Notes: generated by a model from the sequence alone, not told the origin. 53,139 bases of DNA from Colwellia chukchiensis (GCF_002104455.1 NZ_NBOC01000021.1:1-53139); one strand, 5' to 3'. Numbered from the stretch's first letter, positions 9,669-19,077 are shown. Translations and numbers: made by a program.

Positions 9669-10673
9669 ATGAGTAAACCTATTGTATTAAGTGGCTGCCA
9701 GCCCTCAGGCGAGTTAACTATTGGTAATTATTTAGGCGCAGTTCAGCAATGGGTAAATATGCAAGACAGCCATCAATGTTTTTATATGTTGGCGGATCAA
9801 CATGCGATCACCGTTCGCCCTAAGCCAGAAGACTTACGCAAGGCAACCCTAGACGGTTTAGCTTTATATTTAGCTTGTGGCGTTGACCCGGAAAAAAGCA
9901 CCATTTTTATTCAGTCGCAGGTGCCAGAGCATGCCCAGTTAAGCTGGGTGCTTAATTGCTATACGCAAATGGGTGAGCTAAATCGCATGACCCAATATAA
10001 AGATAAGTCACAAAAAGCGGAAGTGAATATGAACTCTGGTTTATTTACTTATCCGGTGTTAATGGCGGCTGATATTTTACTTTATGGTGCCAGCCAAGTG
10101 CCGGTCGGTGATGATCAAAAACAACATTTAGAGTTAGCCCGTGATATTGCCACCCGTTTTAATAACTTACACGGCGATACGTTTGTGGTACCCGAGCCCT
10201 ATATTCCAGAATTTGGTGCCCGCGTCATGAGCTTGCAAGAGCCAACGAAAAAAATGTCTAAGTCAGACACCAACCCAGGTAACTTTATTGGCTTATTAGA
10301 AGATACTAAAAAAATTACCAAGAAAATCAAACGCGCCGTCACTGACTCTGACGAACAAGCCAATATTTACTTTGATATAGCTGAAAAGCCCGGCGTGTCG
10401 AATTTACTGTCTTTGTTATCTAGCGCTAGTGGCAAATCGGTTGCAGAGCTGGTACCTGCCTATGAAGATAAAATGTATGGCCACTTAAAAGGCGATGTTG
10501 CAGAGGCTGTGGTGGCATTATTAACACCCATTCAAGAACGTTACCATGCCTACCGTAACGACGAAGCCTTCTTAAATAAGGTTATGCGTGAAGGGGCCGA
10601 AAAAGCCTCGGCACATGCTGCAAAAGTGTTAGCAGCGGTTTACCAAGCCGTTGGTTTTATAGCTAAACCATAA
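9669..10673 (+). CDS. trpS: Tryptophanyl-tRNA synthetase
   Basis: TrpS charges tRNA-Trp. The 334-residue length is typical of bacterial enzymes. It is a class I synthetase with TIGN (residues 17-20) in the HIGH position and KMSKS at 195-199. The [17 protein letters not shown] segment is a hallmark of bacterial TrpRS. GAAGGA precedes ATG 9669. It is likely cotranscribed with rpe and ends in a strong terminator. Confidence 0.98.
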   Translation: MSKPIVLSGCQPSGELTIGNYLGAVQQWVNMQDSHQCFYMLADQHAITVRPKPEDLRKATLDGLALYLACGVDPEKSTIFIQSQVPEHAQLSWVLNCYTQMGELNRMTQYKDKSQKAEVNMNSGLFTYPVLMAADILLYGASQVPVGDDQKQHLELARDIATRFNNLHGDTFVVPEPYIPEFGARVMSLQEPTKKMSKSDTNPGNFIGLLEDTKKITKKIKRAVTDSDEQANIYFDIAEKPGVSNLLSLLSSASGKSVAELVPAYEDKMYGHLKGDVAEAVVALLTPIQERYHAYRNDEAFLNKVMREGAEKASAHAAKVLAAVYQAVGFIAKP

Positions 10674-10701
10674 CACCACCTTGGATAAAGACTGACGCAT
10701 T

Positions 10702-10736
10702 AAAAAGCCTGAATAAAAAATTCAGGCTTTTTTGTT
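10702..10736 (+). terminator. Rho-independent terminator after trpS
   Basis: AAAAAGCCTGAA pairs with TTCAGGCTTTTTT around an A-rich loop (10714-10720). The symmetric A and T runs could also serve the convergent FHA gene on the minus strand. Confidence 0.88.
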
Positions 10737-10759
10737 TTGATTCCGCTTAACTTAAAAGT

Positions 10760-11725
10760 TTATTCTTTACTTTCCTGAGCGACCTGCGTTGCTTGTTGAA
10801 ATAGCTTGCTACTGTCACTGACAAAGCGCTCAATATTGCTACTGGAGGCGAATAAAAATACTGGTGACATTATGGTGGTGTTAAATTGTGGGCGTGGGTT
10901 AAAGTCAGGTTGTTTACTCATTTGAATAACAAAACTGCCGCCAAATAACAATACCACTAAAGCGAGTGATACAAGGTTTCTACGCATTAGGCTCATATGA
11001 AAACCAACATAGCAATTTAGCCAAAATAAGCAAAATGCCAAGGCTAACGGAATAATGGCAATAAGCCATATCAGAGAAAAATTGCTTGAGGTATTAAAAT
11101 GGACAATGTTTTCGAAAATATCGCTAAGCCACATTAAATTAAAAAAGATAAAGCTAATGCCGACTTGTGTCCAAAAACGCGCTTCATGCTTAGTTAAATG
11201 TGACACTAAGGCAATACCAGCCGGCCATAAAACAAAGCCAAGTGTTAAGCCTATAGTGGGCACTAACATTTGCGTTAAAGTGACTTCTTTGACATTGTTT
11301 AAGTTAATGATCCAACCGGCAATAACCGCAAATAAACAAATACTTAGCGCTAAAATAAATGGGTGACGCGCCAAGTTTATTAAGCTTTCAAACGGACTAA
11401 TGGCGATGCTAGCCGCAACAGGATGAGTTGGAAAAACCAAGCGAATTTGGCTTTTACCTATGGTAATAATATCACCCGAACGAACTTGGTGTTCAACGAC
11501 ATTCGCCTTGCTATCTTCTAGGTAACTGCCATTAACAGAGTCAAGATCGCTAATTAACCAATGCTCGCCATTAAAGCGCAATTGCAAATGCTCGCTGCAG
11601 ACATGCGGATCGCTGACAATAATGTCGTTATGGTAGCCACGGCCAATAGTGATCTCAGTGTTGGAGAATTTATGGCGACCTAATAATTTGTGGCCTTGAC
11701 TGATTTCTTCAATAATTATTTCCAT
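10760..11725 (-). CDS. FHA-domain membrane protein
   Basis: A 321-residue protein with a cytoplasmic N-terminal forkhead-associated domain (about residues 20-98): GR at 28-29, VCSEH at 42-46 and NG at 65-66. The usual Ser of the SxxH phosphopeptide motif appears to be Cys43, which may alter phosphothreonine binding. About five hydrophobic helices follow (123-140, 150-172, 184-203, 218-236, 250-268), then a polar tail. The start overlaps the end of the upstream protease gene by 10 bp (ATGGAAATAA), implying translational coupling. Its function is not recognised. A link between the periplasmic protease and cytoplasmic phosphosignalling is inference from the overlap. Confidence 0.8.
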   Translation of the reverse strand: MEIIIEEISQGHKLLGRHKFSNTEITIGRGYHNDIIVSDPHVCSEHLQLRFNGEHWLISDLDSVNGSYLEDSKANVVEHQVRSGDIITIGKSQIRLVFPTHPVAASIAISPFESLINLARHPFILALSICLFAVIAGWIINLNNVKEVTLTQMLVPTIGLTLGFVLWPAGIALVSHLTKHEARFWTQVGISFIFFNLMWLSDIFENIVHFNTSSNFSLIWLIAIIPLALAFCLFWLNCYVGFHMSLMRRNLVSLALVVLLFGGSFVIQMSKQPDFNPRPQFNTTIMSPVFLFASSSNIERFVSDSSKLFQQATQVAQESKE

Positions 11726-12969
11726 GACACTGACTCCATAAACTTAGCTAAAAATGCCAATGAGGTGTCTTGTGCAACACCGGAGATTGTAAAATGGCTC
11801 AGTAGCGCATATTGCTCATGATCCACTGATATGGCAATGTAGAGCACGTCATAAAGTTCAGGAAAGCTTTTATAAGCGCGGGTGCAAAATACCGCTTTGT
11901 TTTTCATATTGCCATTGCTTGGCATGACTAGATCATGGTGACATTGATATTCAGTGACATCATCTTTACCGGCTTTATTGCCCGGTGCCACTTGGTTTAA
12001 TTGGCGTTCAAAAATATGATAAAACTTAGTGCTGCCTATTTTATCAGACTCCATATAGCGATATTCCATTTCAAGTGAGCCGGTAAAAAAGTCGCCCGAG
12101 ATATAGGTATTTTCATCCAAGTCACAATTAGCCACCGCAGCCATAATTTGTGCGTCAGTTTTATCTGAGTTTGACTCGCCCCAACAACGAATAAACGGCA
12201 CATCTATGGTGGGAATTACACCACGACCTAGCTGCTTAAGTTGCCAGTCACTGCTCAAAATAGTACTCATAAGCTTTTGCTGATTTTGCATTAGCTGAGT
12301 CGCCATTTGTTGCTCAATATTCTCGGGCGCTTGGTGTTGATACGCTTGGTAGAGCGCTAATAGCTTATCGTGTGGTACTAAAAAGCCAATTTGGTTACCC
12401 GAGGTAGCCACATTAATGCCCACCACTTCGGTGTTTTTATTCACCACAGGGCCACCACTCATGCCTGAATTGACCGAGCCAGTAAAGTGGATACGGTCAT
12501 TAAACGACTCATTTTTTAAGCCATTATAGGTGCCGGGTACCACTATCATGCCTAAATCATGTGGATTACCTAACGAATACAGCTCTTCGCCTTTGGTGGG
12601 GGCGTGCTGGGCGATATGAAAAAACGGCATTGGCTTTGTAACATCACGCTGCACTATGGCTAAGTCATTAATAACATCGACACTTTTTAAACTCAGTGGC
12701 GCTTTGTTGCCGTTATGATCTAAATATTCAATGGTGTATTTATGGGGATGGCGCGCAAAACCTGAGATAACATGGTAATTAGTGGCAATCAGGCCATCGC
12801 TACTAATTTGAAACCCTGAGCCAATAGAGGACTTTTCACCACTGGCTTTGTCAATTAAGCGGATTTGATAAAGTGACGGTGCCAACTGTTTAAAAATTTC
12901 TTCAGCCTGCTCAACGGCGAAACTTAGGGTGCTAAACCCGATAAGTAACAGAGCAAATATCGCTTTCAT
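11716..12969 (-). CDS. Exported trypsin-like serine protease
   Basis: A 417-residue protein with a signal peptide (1-18, ending LSFA). A chymotrypsin-fold protease domain covers about 25-205 with the complete triad His66 (ATNYHV), Asp102 (VINDLAIV) and Ser171 (SGMSGGPVV). There is no PDZ domain, so it is not DegP/DegQ. The C-terminal part (about 230-417) is unrecognised and has four cysteines (262, 282, 343, 362) that could form disulfides in the periplasm. A GGATCTCC ribosome-binding site precedes the start. It is the first gene of a two-gene unit with the FHA membrane protein. The substrate is unknown. Confidence 0.83.
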   Translation of the reverse strand: MKAIFALLLIGFSTLSFAVEQAEEIFKQLAPSLYQIRLIDKASGEKSSIGSGFQISSDGLIATNYHVISGFARHPHKYTIEYLDHNGNKAPLSLKSVDVINDLAIVQRDVTKPMPFFHIAQHAPTKGEELYSLGNPHDLGMIVVPGTYNGLKNESFNDRIHFTGSVNSGMSGGPVVNKNTEVVGINVATSGNQIGFLVPHDKLLALYQAYQHQAPENIEQQMATQLMQNQQKLMSTILSSDWQLKQLGRGVIPTIDVPFIRCWGESNSDKTDAQIMAAVANCDLDENTYISGDFFTGSLEMEYRYMESDKIGSTKFYHIFERQLNQVAPGNKAGKDDVTEYQCHHDLVMPSNGNMKNKAVFCTRAYKSFPELYDVLYIAISVDHEQYALLSHFTISGVAQDTSLAFLAKFMESVSWK

Positions 12970-13405
12970 TGGAGATCCTTTTTTATTATTACTGCGCTAT
13001 TGTGCCAGTGTCTGTGAATTTGTCATCATTTATTCGCCATTGTTGGCCGATCAGCGGGGGTAGGCGTTTCGCATAGGTCGTGCTAGTCGTTCTAATATCC
13101 AGGCGTTGCTCGTGATTGGCGGTGCGCGATTTTACTTTAGTGTCATCACTGACTGATAAGGGCGTGTTGATCGTTCAGGACTATTTTTACAGCAATTTGA
13201 TTGAGCGTGATTTGCTCTTTGTTATCCGTTATTTATTTGGAATAACCAAGCTTCATGCGAGTGCCACGATTAAATCACATTCAATTCGAACAAAGTTCAA
13301 TCTCGAAAGTTCAACACGCTAATAAAGCAGAACAGTGATGAGATCAAAAAAAGTTAAAATTGCGGCGCTATAATCTTGTTGCTGAGTTTATATTTTAGTA
13401 CAATC
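12970..13405. other. Non-coding stretch between protease and feoA
   Basis: About 435 bases. A 68-codon plus-strand frame (13116-13322) exists, but it has no ribosome-binding site and resembles no known protein, so it is not called. The region should hold the divergent protease promoter. Nothing else was recognised until the Fur box. Confidence 0.5.
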
Positions 13406-13426
13406 AAATGATAATCATTATCATTT
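13406..13426. promoter_or_regulatory. Fur box upstream of feoAB
   Basis: A palindrome with 10-bp perfect arms around a central C, core ATGATAATCATTATCAT, closely matches the Fur consensus GATAATGATAATCATTATC. It lies 12 bp before the feoA start, so iron-loaded Fur would block transcription start or early elongation. Confidence 0.9.
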
Positions 13427-13437
13427 ACAGTGTAGTT

Positions 13438-13668
13438 ATGACTTTATCCGAATTAAGCTTGCATCAGCAGGCTCGTATTAGCCTTTTGCCGAGCGACTTT
13501 GCGTTAAGTGCGCAATTAATTGCCCAAGGATTTGCACTGCAAAGTGTTATCTCGTTAGCGCATAAAGCACCGTTTAACGGGCCTTTAGCTTTTTATTTAC
13601 ATGGCACAAAAATGTGCTTACCGCTCGCCATTGCCCAACAAATTAACATTGAGTTGGTGCCAGCATGA
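13438..13668 (+). CDS. feoA: Ferrous iron transport protein A
   Basis: FeoA is a small SH3-like cytoplasmic partner of the FeoB ferrous iron channel. The 76-residue protein shows the family pattern: TLSEL near the start, LIAQGF in the LxxLGL position, and APFNGPLAFYLHGTKMCLPLAIAQQI. ATG 13438 is preferred: a longer frame begins at ATG 13408, but that codon lies inside the Fur box and would add a run of isoleucines not found in the family. It overlaps feoB by 4 bp (ATGA). No feoC follows feoB. Confidence 0.9.
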   Translation: MTLSELSLHQQARISLLPSDFALSAQLIAQGFALQSVISLAHKAPFNGPLAFYLHGTKMCLPLAIAQQINIELVPA

Positions 13669-15845
13669 GTCAACAACATTTGGTTTTGGTGGGCTTTGCC
13701 AACTCAGGTAAAAGCACATTGTTTAATGCCTTAGCCGGAGCAAAGCAAAAAACCGGCAATTGGAGCGGGGTAACAGTTGCGGCTAAACAGCAACATTGTC
13801 AGTTGAACCAGCAGCAAACATTGTTAACTGATTTACCCGGTATTAGCACCTTGGCACCGCGTAGGCAGCAGAGTAAAGATTTATCCATCAGTCAAGATTT
13901 CCTGCAACAACATTCACCCGATTGTCTGATCAATGTGGTTGATGCCACGCAACTAAAGCGCCAACTTTATTTAACCACCCAGCTCGTTGAGCTTGGCTTA
14001 CCTATGCTAGTGGTATTAACCAAAGTCGATCGTAAAGAAGCTGCTCAGCTAGATATAGCTAAACTATCAACGGCTTTAGGTTGCCCAGTGGTCGCAGAGC
14101 AGGCACTGAGCAAAAATGCCGGGCAGGCTGTCAAAGCAGCCTTAGTGACCTTGCCTAAAGCGTCTGTGCAACAAACGCTAATTACCTTACCGAGCGAGCT
14201 TAAGAGTTTTCAAGGGGGAGCGCTTACATTAGAGCGGCAAGCGTGTGCTAATGCAAACGCTTGTCAAACCACAGACACAGCGGCCATTGCTGTTATGCAA
14301 GCTCGCTATGACTTTATTCATCAACTTTTACTCGACGTCACTGATACGCTAAGCAATAAGACGTTAATGAGTGATAAGTTAGATCGTTGGCTGTTGCATC
14401 CGGTGCTCGGAGTGCCGATATTTTTACTGATGATGTACTTACTGTTTATGTTTGCCATCAATGTAGGCAGTGCTTTTATCGATTTTTTTGATATTTTAGC
14501 CGGCGCGATATTTGTAGATTACCCACAACACTTTTTAAGTGGCGTTAATCTACCTGCGTGGCTGAACACGATTTTAACTGGTATTGGCTTAGGTCTTCAA
14601 ACTGTGGCTACCTTTATTCCTGTGATCGCCTGCTTGTTTATTGGCTTGTCACTGTTAGAAAGCAGTGGCTATTTAGCGCGCGCCGCCTTTGTGGTTGACA
14701 GCGCCATGCAAAAAATTGGCTTACCTGGCAAAGCATTTGTGCCGCTAATTGTTGGCTTTGGCTGCACTGTGCCGGCGGTAATGTCAGCGCGCATTCTAGA
14801 TAATGAACGCGAACGCATCACCACTATTATGATGTCGCCATTTATGTCTTGTGGCGCACGTTTACCCGTATATGCCTTGTTTGCTGCCGCGTTTTTCCCT
14901 GAATCTGGGCAAAATCTTGTGTTCTTACTGTATTTGATTGGCATCGCCGCGGCGGTGTTTACTGGCTTGATGCTAAAGAAAACCATATTAATGGGCAAAA
15001 ATTCAATAAATATTATGGAGTTACCTCTATATGAATGGCCCAAAATTAGCTTTATAGCGCAGCGAGTTTGGCAGCGCACGCGCTCATTTGTGTTAGGCGC
15101 GGGTAAAACCATAGTGTTAGTGGTCTGTATTTTAAACTTTTTCAATTCGTTAGGCACAGACGGCGAGTTTGGTCATCATGACAGTCAAGACTCCTTACTC
15201 AGTAAAACGGCGCAAGTTGTCACCCCTTTGTTGGCGCCGATGGGGGTCAAAGAAGATAACTGGCAAGCTAGCGTGGGTATTATTACTGGCCTGTTTGCCA
15301 AAGAAGCCTTAGTGGCAACGTTTAATAGCCTATATTCACCGGCAGCTGAGGAGTCTGCAGTACCTGAATCTTTAACGCTATTGTGGCAACAAGCGGTGGC
15401 CAGTATCGGCGACAACCTGCAGGGCATAGCGCCAGATGACCCGTTAGGTACTGACATTGGCGACGTGTCAAGTATTGAAGTTGCTGCCCAAGAGCAAGGC
15501 GTTGCCGAAACTACCCTCACCATAATGCAAGCGGCATTTGCCGGCAAAATTGGCGCATTTTGTTATTTATTATTTATTTTGCTCTATACGCCATGTGCGG
15601 CTGCTATGGGGGCGATAAAAAATGAAGTGGGTACATCGTGGGCGATGTTTGCTGCGCTTTGGAGCTTTACTTTAGCTTATTTAACCGCAACCGCCTGCTA
15701 TCAATTGGCGGTGTTCTTTGCGCAGCCGCTGCATTCTTTGATCAGTCTTACAATTGTTATTGGGCTATTTTTAGCTATATTTTACGGTCTAAAGCGAGCT
15801 GGAAAAAATATTCTTACCATTCCTACTGTGGTGTCTTATCGCTAA
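13665..15845 (+). CDS. feoB: Ferrous iron transporter FeoB
   Basis: FeoB is the inner-membrane Fe(II) transporter with an N-terminal GTPase domain. The 726 residues include G1 GFANSGKST (10-18), G2 within GNWSGVTV, G3 DLPG (56-59) and a divergent G4 TKVD (119-122). The membrane domain has two gate regions with conserved cysteines, around GFGCTVPAVMSARIL and SPFMSCGARLPVYAL, and a C-terminal gate with YTPCAAAMGAI. The ATGA overlap with feoA and the Fur box imply iron-repressed cotranscription. Confidence 0.96.
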   Translation: MSQQHLVLVGFANSGKSTLFNALAGAKQKTGNWSGVTVAAKQQHCQLNQQQTLLTDLPGISTLAPRRQQSKDLSISQDFLQQHSPDCLINVVDATQLKRQLYLTTQLVELGLPMLVVLTKVDRKEAAQLDIAKLSTALGCPVVAEQALSKNAGQAVKAALVTLPKASVQQTLITLPSELKSFQGGALTLERQACANANACQTTDTAAIAVMQARYDFIHQLLLDVTDTLSNKTLMSDKLDRWLLHPVLGVPIFLLMMYLLFMFAINVGSAFIDFFDILAGAIFVDYPQHFLSGVNLPAWLNTILTGIGLGLQTVATFIPVIACLFIGLSLLESSGYLARAAFVVDSAMQKIGLPGKAFVPLIVGFGCTVPAVMSARILDNERERITTIMMSPFMSCGARLPVYALFAAAFFPESGQNLVFLLYLIGIAAAVFTGLMLKKTILMGKNSINIMELPLYEWPKISFIAQRVWQRTRSFVLGAGKTIVLVVCILNFFNSLGTDGEFGHHDSQDSLLSKTAQVVTPLLAPMGVKEDNWQASVGIITGLFAKEALVATFNSLYSPAAEESAVPESLTLLWQQAVASIGDNLQGIAPDDPLGTDIGDVSSIEVAAQEQGVAETTLTIMQAAFAGKIGAFCYLLFILLYTPCAAAMGAIKNEVGTSWAMFAALWSFTLAYLTATACYQLAVFFAQPLHSLISLTIVIGLFLAIFYGLKRAGKNILTIPTVVSYR

Positions 15846-15853
15846 ATACGGAT

Positions 15854-15888
15854 GCGCTAGCTGAGACAGGCTAGCGCCCCTTGTTTAA
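15854..15888 (+). terminator. Possible terminator after feoB
   Basis: GCGCTAGC (15854-15861) pairs perfectly with GCTAGCGC (15870-15877) around an 8-nt loop. The following tract CCCTTGTTTAA is only partly T-rich, so termination efficiency is uncertain. Confidence 0.5.
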
Positions 15889-16068
15889 TGTTATAGCGCA
15901 TATATTTTAAGCTAAACAAAAGCAAGCTGGCTGCAATAAGCGGGTTGCTGTTTGTCATTTAGGAAAATATTAGTGGCGATTTCAGTAACCTAAGATGATT
16001 TAGCTTGCGTAAATTTATAAAGCGCATAGGCTTATCGTTAGTTCAACTAAGCGCACAATATTGACATT

Positions 16069-16452
16069 ATGGATAACATACAAGCCAAGCACTATTTACT
16101 GGCAAAAATGGCCACTAGCGAATATTTTCCTTTTGGCCCCCAGGTGAGTGTTTTTAAAGTCAAAGATAAAATGTTTGCTACTTTAGCTTTAGGCAAAGGC
16201 AATGAAAAAGGTACTGAGGGAAAAATGGCGGGGCATTATTGTCTAAATTTAAAGTGTGATCCTGACGAAGCCGTGATACTTAGAGATATTTTTACTGCGG
16301 TCATTCCAGGTTATCACATGAATAAGGCGCAGTGGAATACGGTTATTCTTGACGGCTCAATTCCGCAAGGTGAAATCGAGCGCATGATCGATAATTCTTA
16401 TCAATTAGTAGTCAGTAAAATGAGTAAAAAAGATCAGCAGTCGCTCTGTTAA
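16069..16452 (+). CDS. MmcQ/YjbR-family protein
   Basis: A 127-residue cytoplasmic protein of the MmcQ/YjbR (CyaY-like fold) family. It shows VFKVKDKMFATLAL, then LNLKCDPDEAVILRD, then PGYHMNKAQWNTVILDGSIPQGEIERMIDNSYQLVVSKM, where the HMNKxxWNTV block and the C-terminal SY(Q/E)LV are characteristic. The role is unknown; E. coli YjbR has been suggested to bind DNA. It stands alone between feoB and a convergent minus-strand operon. No signal peptide or membrane helix is seen. Confidence 0.83.
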   Translation: MDNIQAKHYLLAKMATSEYFPFGPQVSVFKVKDKMFATLALGKGNEKGTEGKMAGHYCLNLKCDPDEAVILRDIFTAVIPGYHMNKAQWNTVILDGSIPQGEIERMIDNSYQLVVSKMSKKDQQSLC

Positions 16453-16517
16453 GCCATTGCTTATTTTGCTAGCGCTTAATTAGTACTTTGCATTAGCGGT
16501 GCTGCTAGGTTGTCAGG

Positions 16518-18221
16518 TCAATTCATATCAATACTTCTCATGGCGGTATCTATATATTCTTGATGTACCGCTTGGTCTTGATACTGAGGCGGTGGGTTAA
16601 AGGGCATGTGGCTTTTGAGCTGACCATTGGTATTTAGGGTAAAGATTAAGCCATAGCTTTGCTGACTCGGTAACTGTAAGCCTAATGACATTAAATGGGT
16701 CATTAACTTATGCCAACGAGCTGCTGATTTTTCATCATTTTCATCTCGTTTTGGCAGCATCAAAAAAATTGTTTTATCAAGGTAGCCGCGCTCAATAATA
16801 TGATTAATTTCCCATAATGTTCCTTCGTTCATAGAAGGCAGCAGTATAATTAACTTGGCTTTTAATAACATGGTAGCCACAATTGCTTGCCACTTTTCTT
16901 CGTCCGTTTTTACACGGCAAGTGCCAATATGCTCACCAGGCTCTCCTAACGATATAATAGGTAATTCATCGGGAAAAACTAATGCTAGAGCTGTTTCAAT
17001 TTCTATCCCGGTTTGCTTATTGTGTAATTTTCCCGTTGATTTAAATGGTCGCAGGTATACCGCAAAATCTACGGGGTCGGCAGTGTCACCAGCGCTGATA
17101 CTTTCAACTATATCGTGCGCTTTTTTATCTCGACTCTGTTGTTCAAGGTAAAGTCTTTTGGTGACTAATTGCAAAAGCACATAGCGCCTTGCGATATCAA
17201 TCGCAACAATAACCAACAAGCTTATTATACTCACTAAATAACTCAGCTCTACATCAGGCGCATTAATTCTGGCCTGCCAACCAAGCATTAGCGCTATCGT
17301 GATCACTATGGTAAAAAGCCACTGCGTGAAAATTGACGCTTTACGACTAATGGCGTCGTTTGCGTTTGTCGGTTTTAGCGTCGGTAAAACATTGCTTACT
17401 TTTAATATTGATTTTACAAAGGCAATATCAGCATCCTTAAAGCTAATATCATTAATCTCGTACAGCTGAAGCTTCTTAGTGGTAAACATCATTAATAAAC
17501 TATTGGCGATATACCAAAGAGGAATGAATATATAGCCAACATAGGCAAGTAATGAAAACAAATGAGGCACTTTATCAAAGGCATCATAAACAGAGAATTT
17601 AAGGCTCGCAGAAAGATCTTTGGATTCAACAAAGCTATTGTGAGTTCCTGCCATATAACGCTTGAATTTATTAATCTTTGTTGTGAAATATTTGCTGTTG
17701 CCTTCGGCTTTTTTTATTAATTTTTTACACTTTCGACTGCGGGGTGTTGTGTAGTCTGAATAAAGATAATCACTCGGAAATTGCAAATTATTATCAACAA
17801 TTTTCGCATCTGCGCCATGTGCTATGAGTAATTGTACAATCTCTACATTGTTAACTTTTACTGCATACATGAGTGCGGTTTTGCCGGCTGAGTTTTGTAA
17901 ATTGACATTGGCACCAGCATCAATAAGTTGTTTACAAATAGCATAGTGATGATACATGGTTGCATAAATTAGCGCAGAGTAATCATCGTAGCTCAAACGA
18001 TCTAGATTGACATCTTGGCTTAATAATATCGCCAAGGTTTGTTGATTGTTGTTACGCGCAGCTAACATCACAGGGGTATTCCCTTCGCGGTCAATACACT
18101 CGCCTATTGCACCTGTAGCCAATAGTTCCTTAAGCTCATTGTCGTCATTATTATTAATTGCTTGTAGTACGCGTTCACAATGCTGAGCTTGTTCGTTATT
18201 TTGTTTGTTTGGAAGTGCCAT
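16518..18221 (-). CDS. Ankyrin-repeat membrane protein with TIR/SLOG-like C-terminal domain
   Basis: A 567-residue protein in three parts. Residues about 44-152 hold three to four ankyrin repeats (DREGNTPVMLAARNNN; DAGANVNLQNSAGKTALMYA). Hydrophobic segments lie near 222-246, 299-319 and 327-345. Residues about 385-495 form an alpha/beta domain with VYLRPF (388-393), LGEPGE (425-430), EKW (442-444) and GTLWEI (467-472). That motif series resembles nucleotide-sensing or NAD-processing Rossmann-like domains (TIR/SLOG type) of bacterial conflict proteins; this is inference, not a firm family match. AGGAC precedes the start. It lies 22 bp after a DUF4231 gene on the same strand, so the two are probably one operon and one module. 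Confidence 0.66.
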   Translation of the reverse strand: MALPNKQNNEQAQHCERVLQAINNNDDNELKELLATGAIGECIDREGNTPVMLAARNNNQQTLAILLSQDVNLDRLSYDDYSALIYATMYHHYAICKQLIDAGANVNLQNSAGKTALMYAVKVNNVEIVQLLIAHGADAKIVDNNLQFPSDYLYSDYTTPRSRKCKKLIKKAEGNSKYFTTKINKFKRYMAGTHNSFVESKDLSASLKFSVYDAFDKVPHLFSLLAYVGYIFIPLWYIANSLLMMFTTKKLQLYEINDISFKDADIAFVKSILKVSNVLPTLKPTNANDAISRKASIFTQWLFTIVITIALMLGWQARINAPDVELSYLVSIISLLVIVAIDIARRYVLLQLVTKRLYLEQQSRDKKAHDIVESISAGDTADPVDFAVYLRPFKSTGKLHNKQTGIEIETALALVFPDELPIISLGEPGEHIGTCRVKTDEEKWQAIVATMLLKAKLIILLPSMNEGTLWEINHIIERGYLDKTIFLMLPKRDENDEKSAARWHKLMTHLMSLGLQLPSQQSYGLIFTLNTNGQLKSHMPFNPPPQYQDQAVHQEYIDTAMRSIDMN

Positions 18222-18243
18222 AGCGATGTCCTAGTTATTTTAT

Positions 18244-18693
18244 TTACTGCTTCGCTGGGGTAACCTCTTGACTATTAGCCTGTGTGTATTGTGACCAGTT
18301 GCTGTTTTCTTTTGAAATTAACCCCTCGGCACGTTGTACAAACTTAGGAAAAGCATCTTGACCATGATAGGGGGAGGTTTTGGTGGCAAAAAGGTATTTT
18401 TCGTGTTTTAGGGTTTCGCAAGTTGTGCGATATTCTATCCAGTTCTCTTGATATTGATTGAGGCTGGTTATGGCGGATGTGATAACAATTAATACGCCAA
18501 TGATACCAACGACAAATAAGGTAACTGTATTGTCAAGAGGCTCGGCAGTAGCTGTTAGTAAAGGAATTGAGGCGGCGGCAACAATTTCAAAGCCTCGAAG
18601 GGCTTTAAATATTCGTTGAGCATGTTGGCTTTTTCTATCATACCACTGAATTTGGGCATCAATTCTCTTTGATAAATATTCGTTTTCGTCCAC
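18244..18693 (-). CDS. DUF4231 (SLATT-like) two-helix membrane protein
   Basis: A 149-residue protein with the DUF4231 signature: RIDAQIQWYDRKS near the N-terminus, two membrane helices at about 33-49 and 57-77, then YQENWIEYR (81-89), LKHEKYLF and LISKENSNW. DUF4231 is related to SLATT domains, two-helix membrane proteins predicted by comparative genomics to be pore-forming effectors in nucleotide-activated conflict systems. The start is GTG 18693 with AAGGAG (complement of 18701-18706), 7 nt upstream. It is the first gene of a pair with the ankyrin/TIR-like protein. Any toxic or defence role is inference. Confidence 0.78.
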   Translation of the reverse strand: MDENEYLSKRIDAQIQWYDRKSQHAQRIFKALRGFEIVAAASIPLLTATAEPLDNTVTLFVVGIIGVLIVITSAITSLNQYQENWIEYRTTCETLKHEKYLFATKTSPYHGQDAFPKFVQRAEGLISKENSNWSQYTQANSQEVTPAKQ

Positions 18694-19077
18694 TGAACAG
18701 CTCCTTCTGGTTGAAATGTAACCAAGTATAGCGCAGAAATCTTCACTGCAGTTTTTGTGGTTTAAAAAGCGATATTATTGATTTTATTGGGCGCTATAAA
18801 AATTAGCCTGATAATGAAGCGCACTAATTATCATGATATCAAGATGGTACTTGCTCAAGGAGCAGCAAGCTTTGAGAGTTATTTTGACTCGGTGTTCTTT
18901 AGCGCGCGCAACAGTCATTCGACCTTGTTATGTTGAGCTTTTGCGGTTAACACACCCATATGTGAGATAGAATCACTCAGCGCAAGGTGTTATTAACAGT
19001 TAGCTACTATACAATCAGCAATATAAATAATTAAGCTGTGGGTCAATTGAAGCTCACTTTGCAGTTAGGGTGTAACT
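18694..19077. other. Non-coding divergent region
   Basis: About 380 AT-rich bases between the DUF4231 gene (minus) and the S9 peptidase (plus). It should carry both promoters, but none was defined with confidence. No repeat or RNA gene was recognised. Confidence 0.45.

Noticed and set aside
13116-13322. 68-codon frame upstream of feoA
   Set aside because: No ribosome-binding site, no recognisable similarity and irregular composition; most likely non-coding.
14669-15547. Two long antisense frames inside feoB
   Set aside because: Their products are explained by the feoB codons read in reverse; no start signals.
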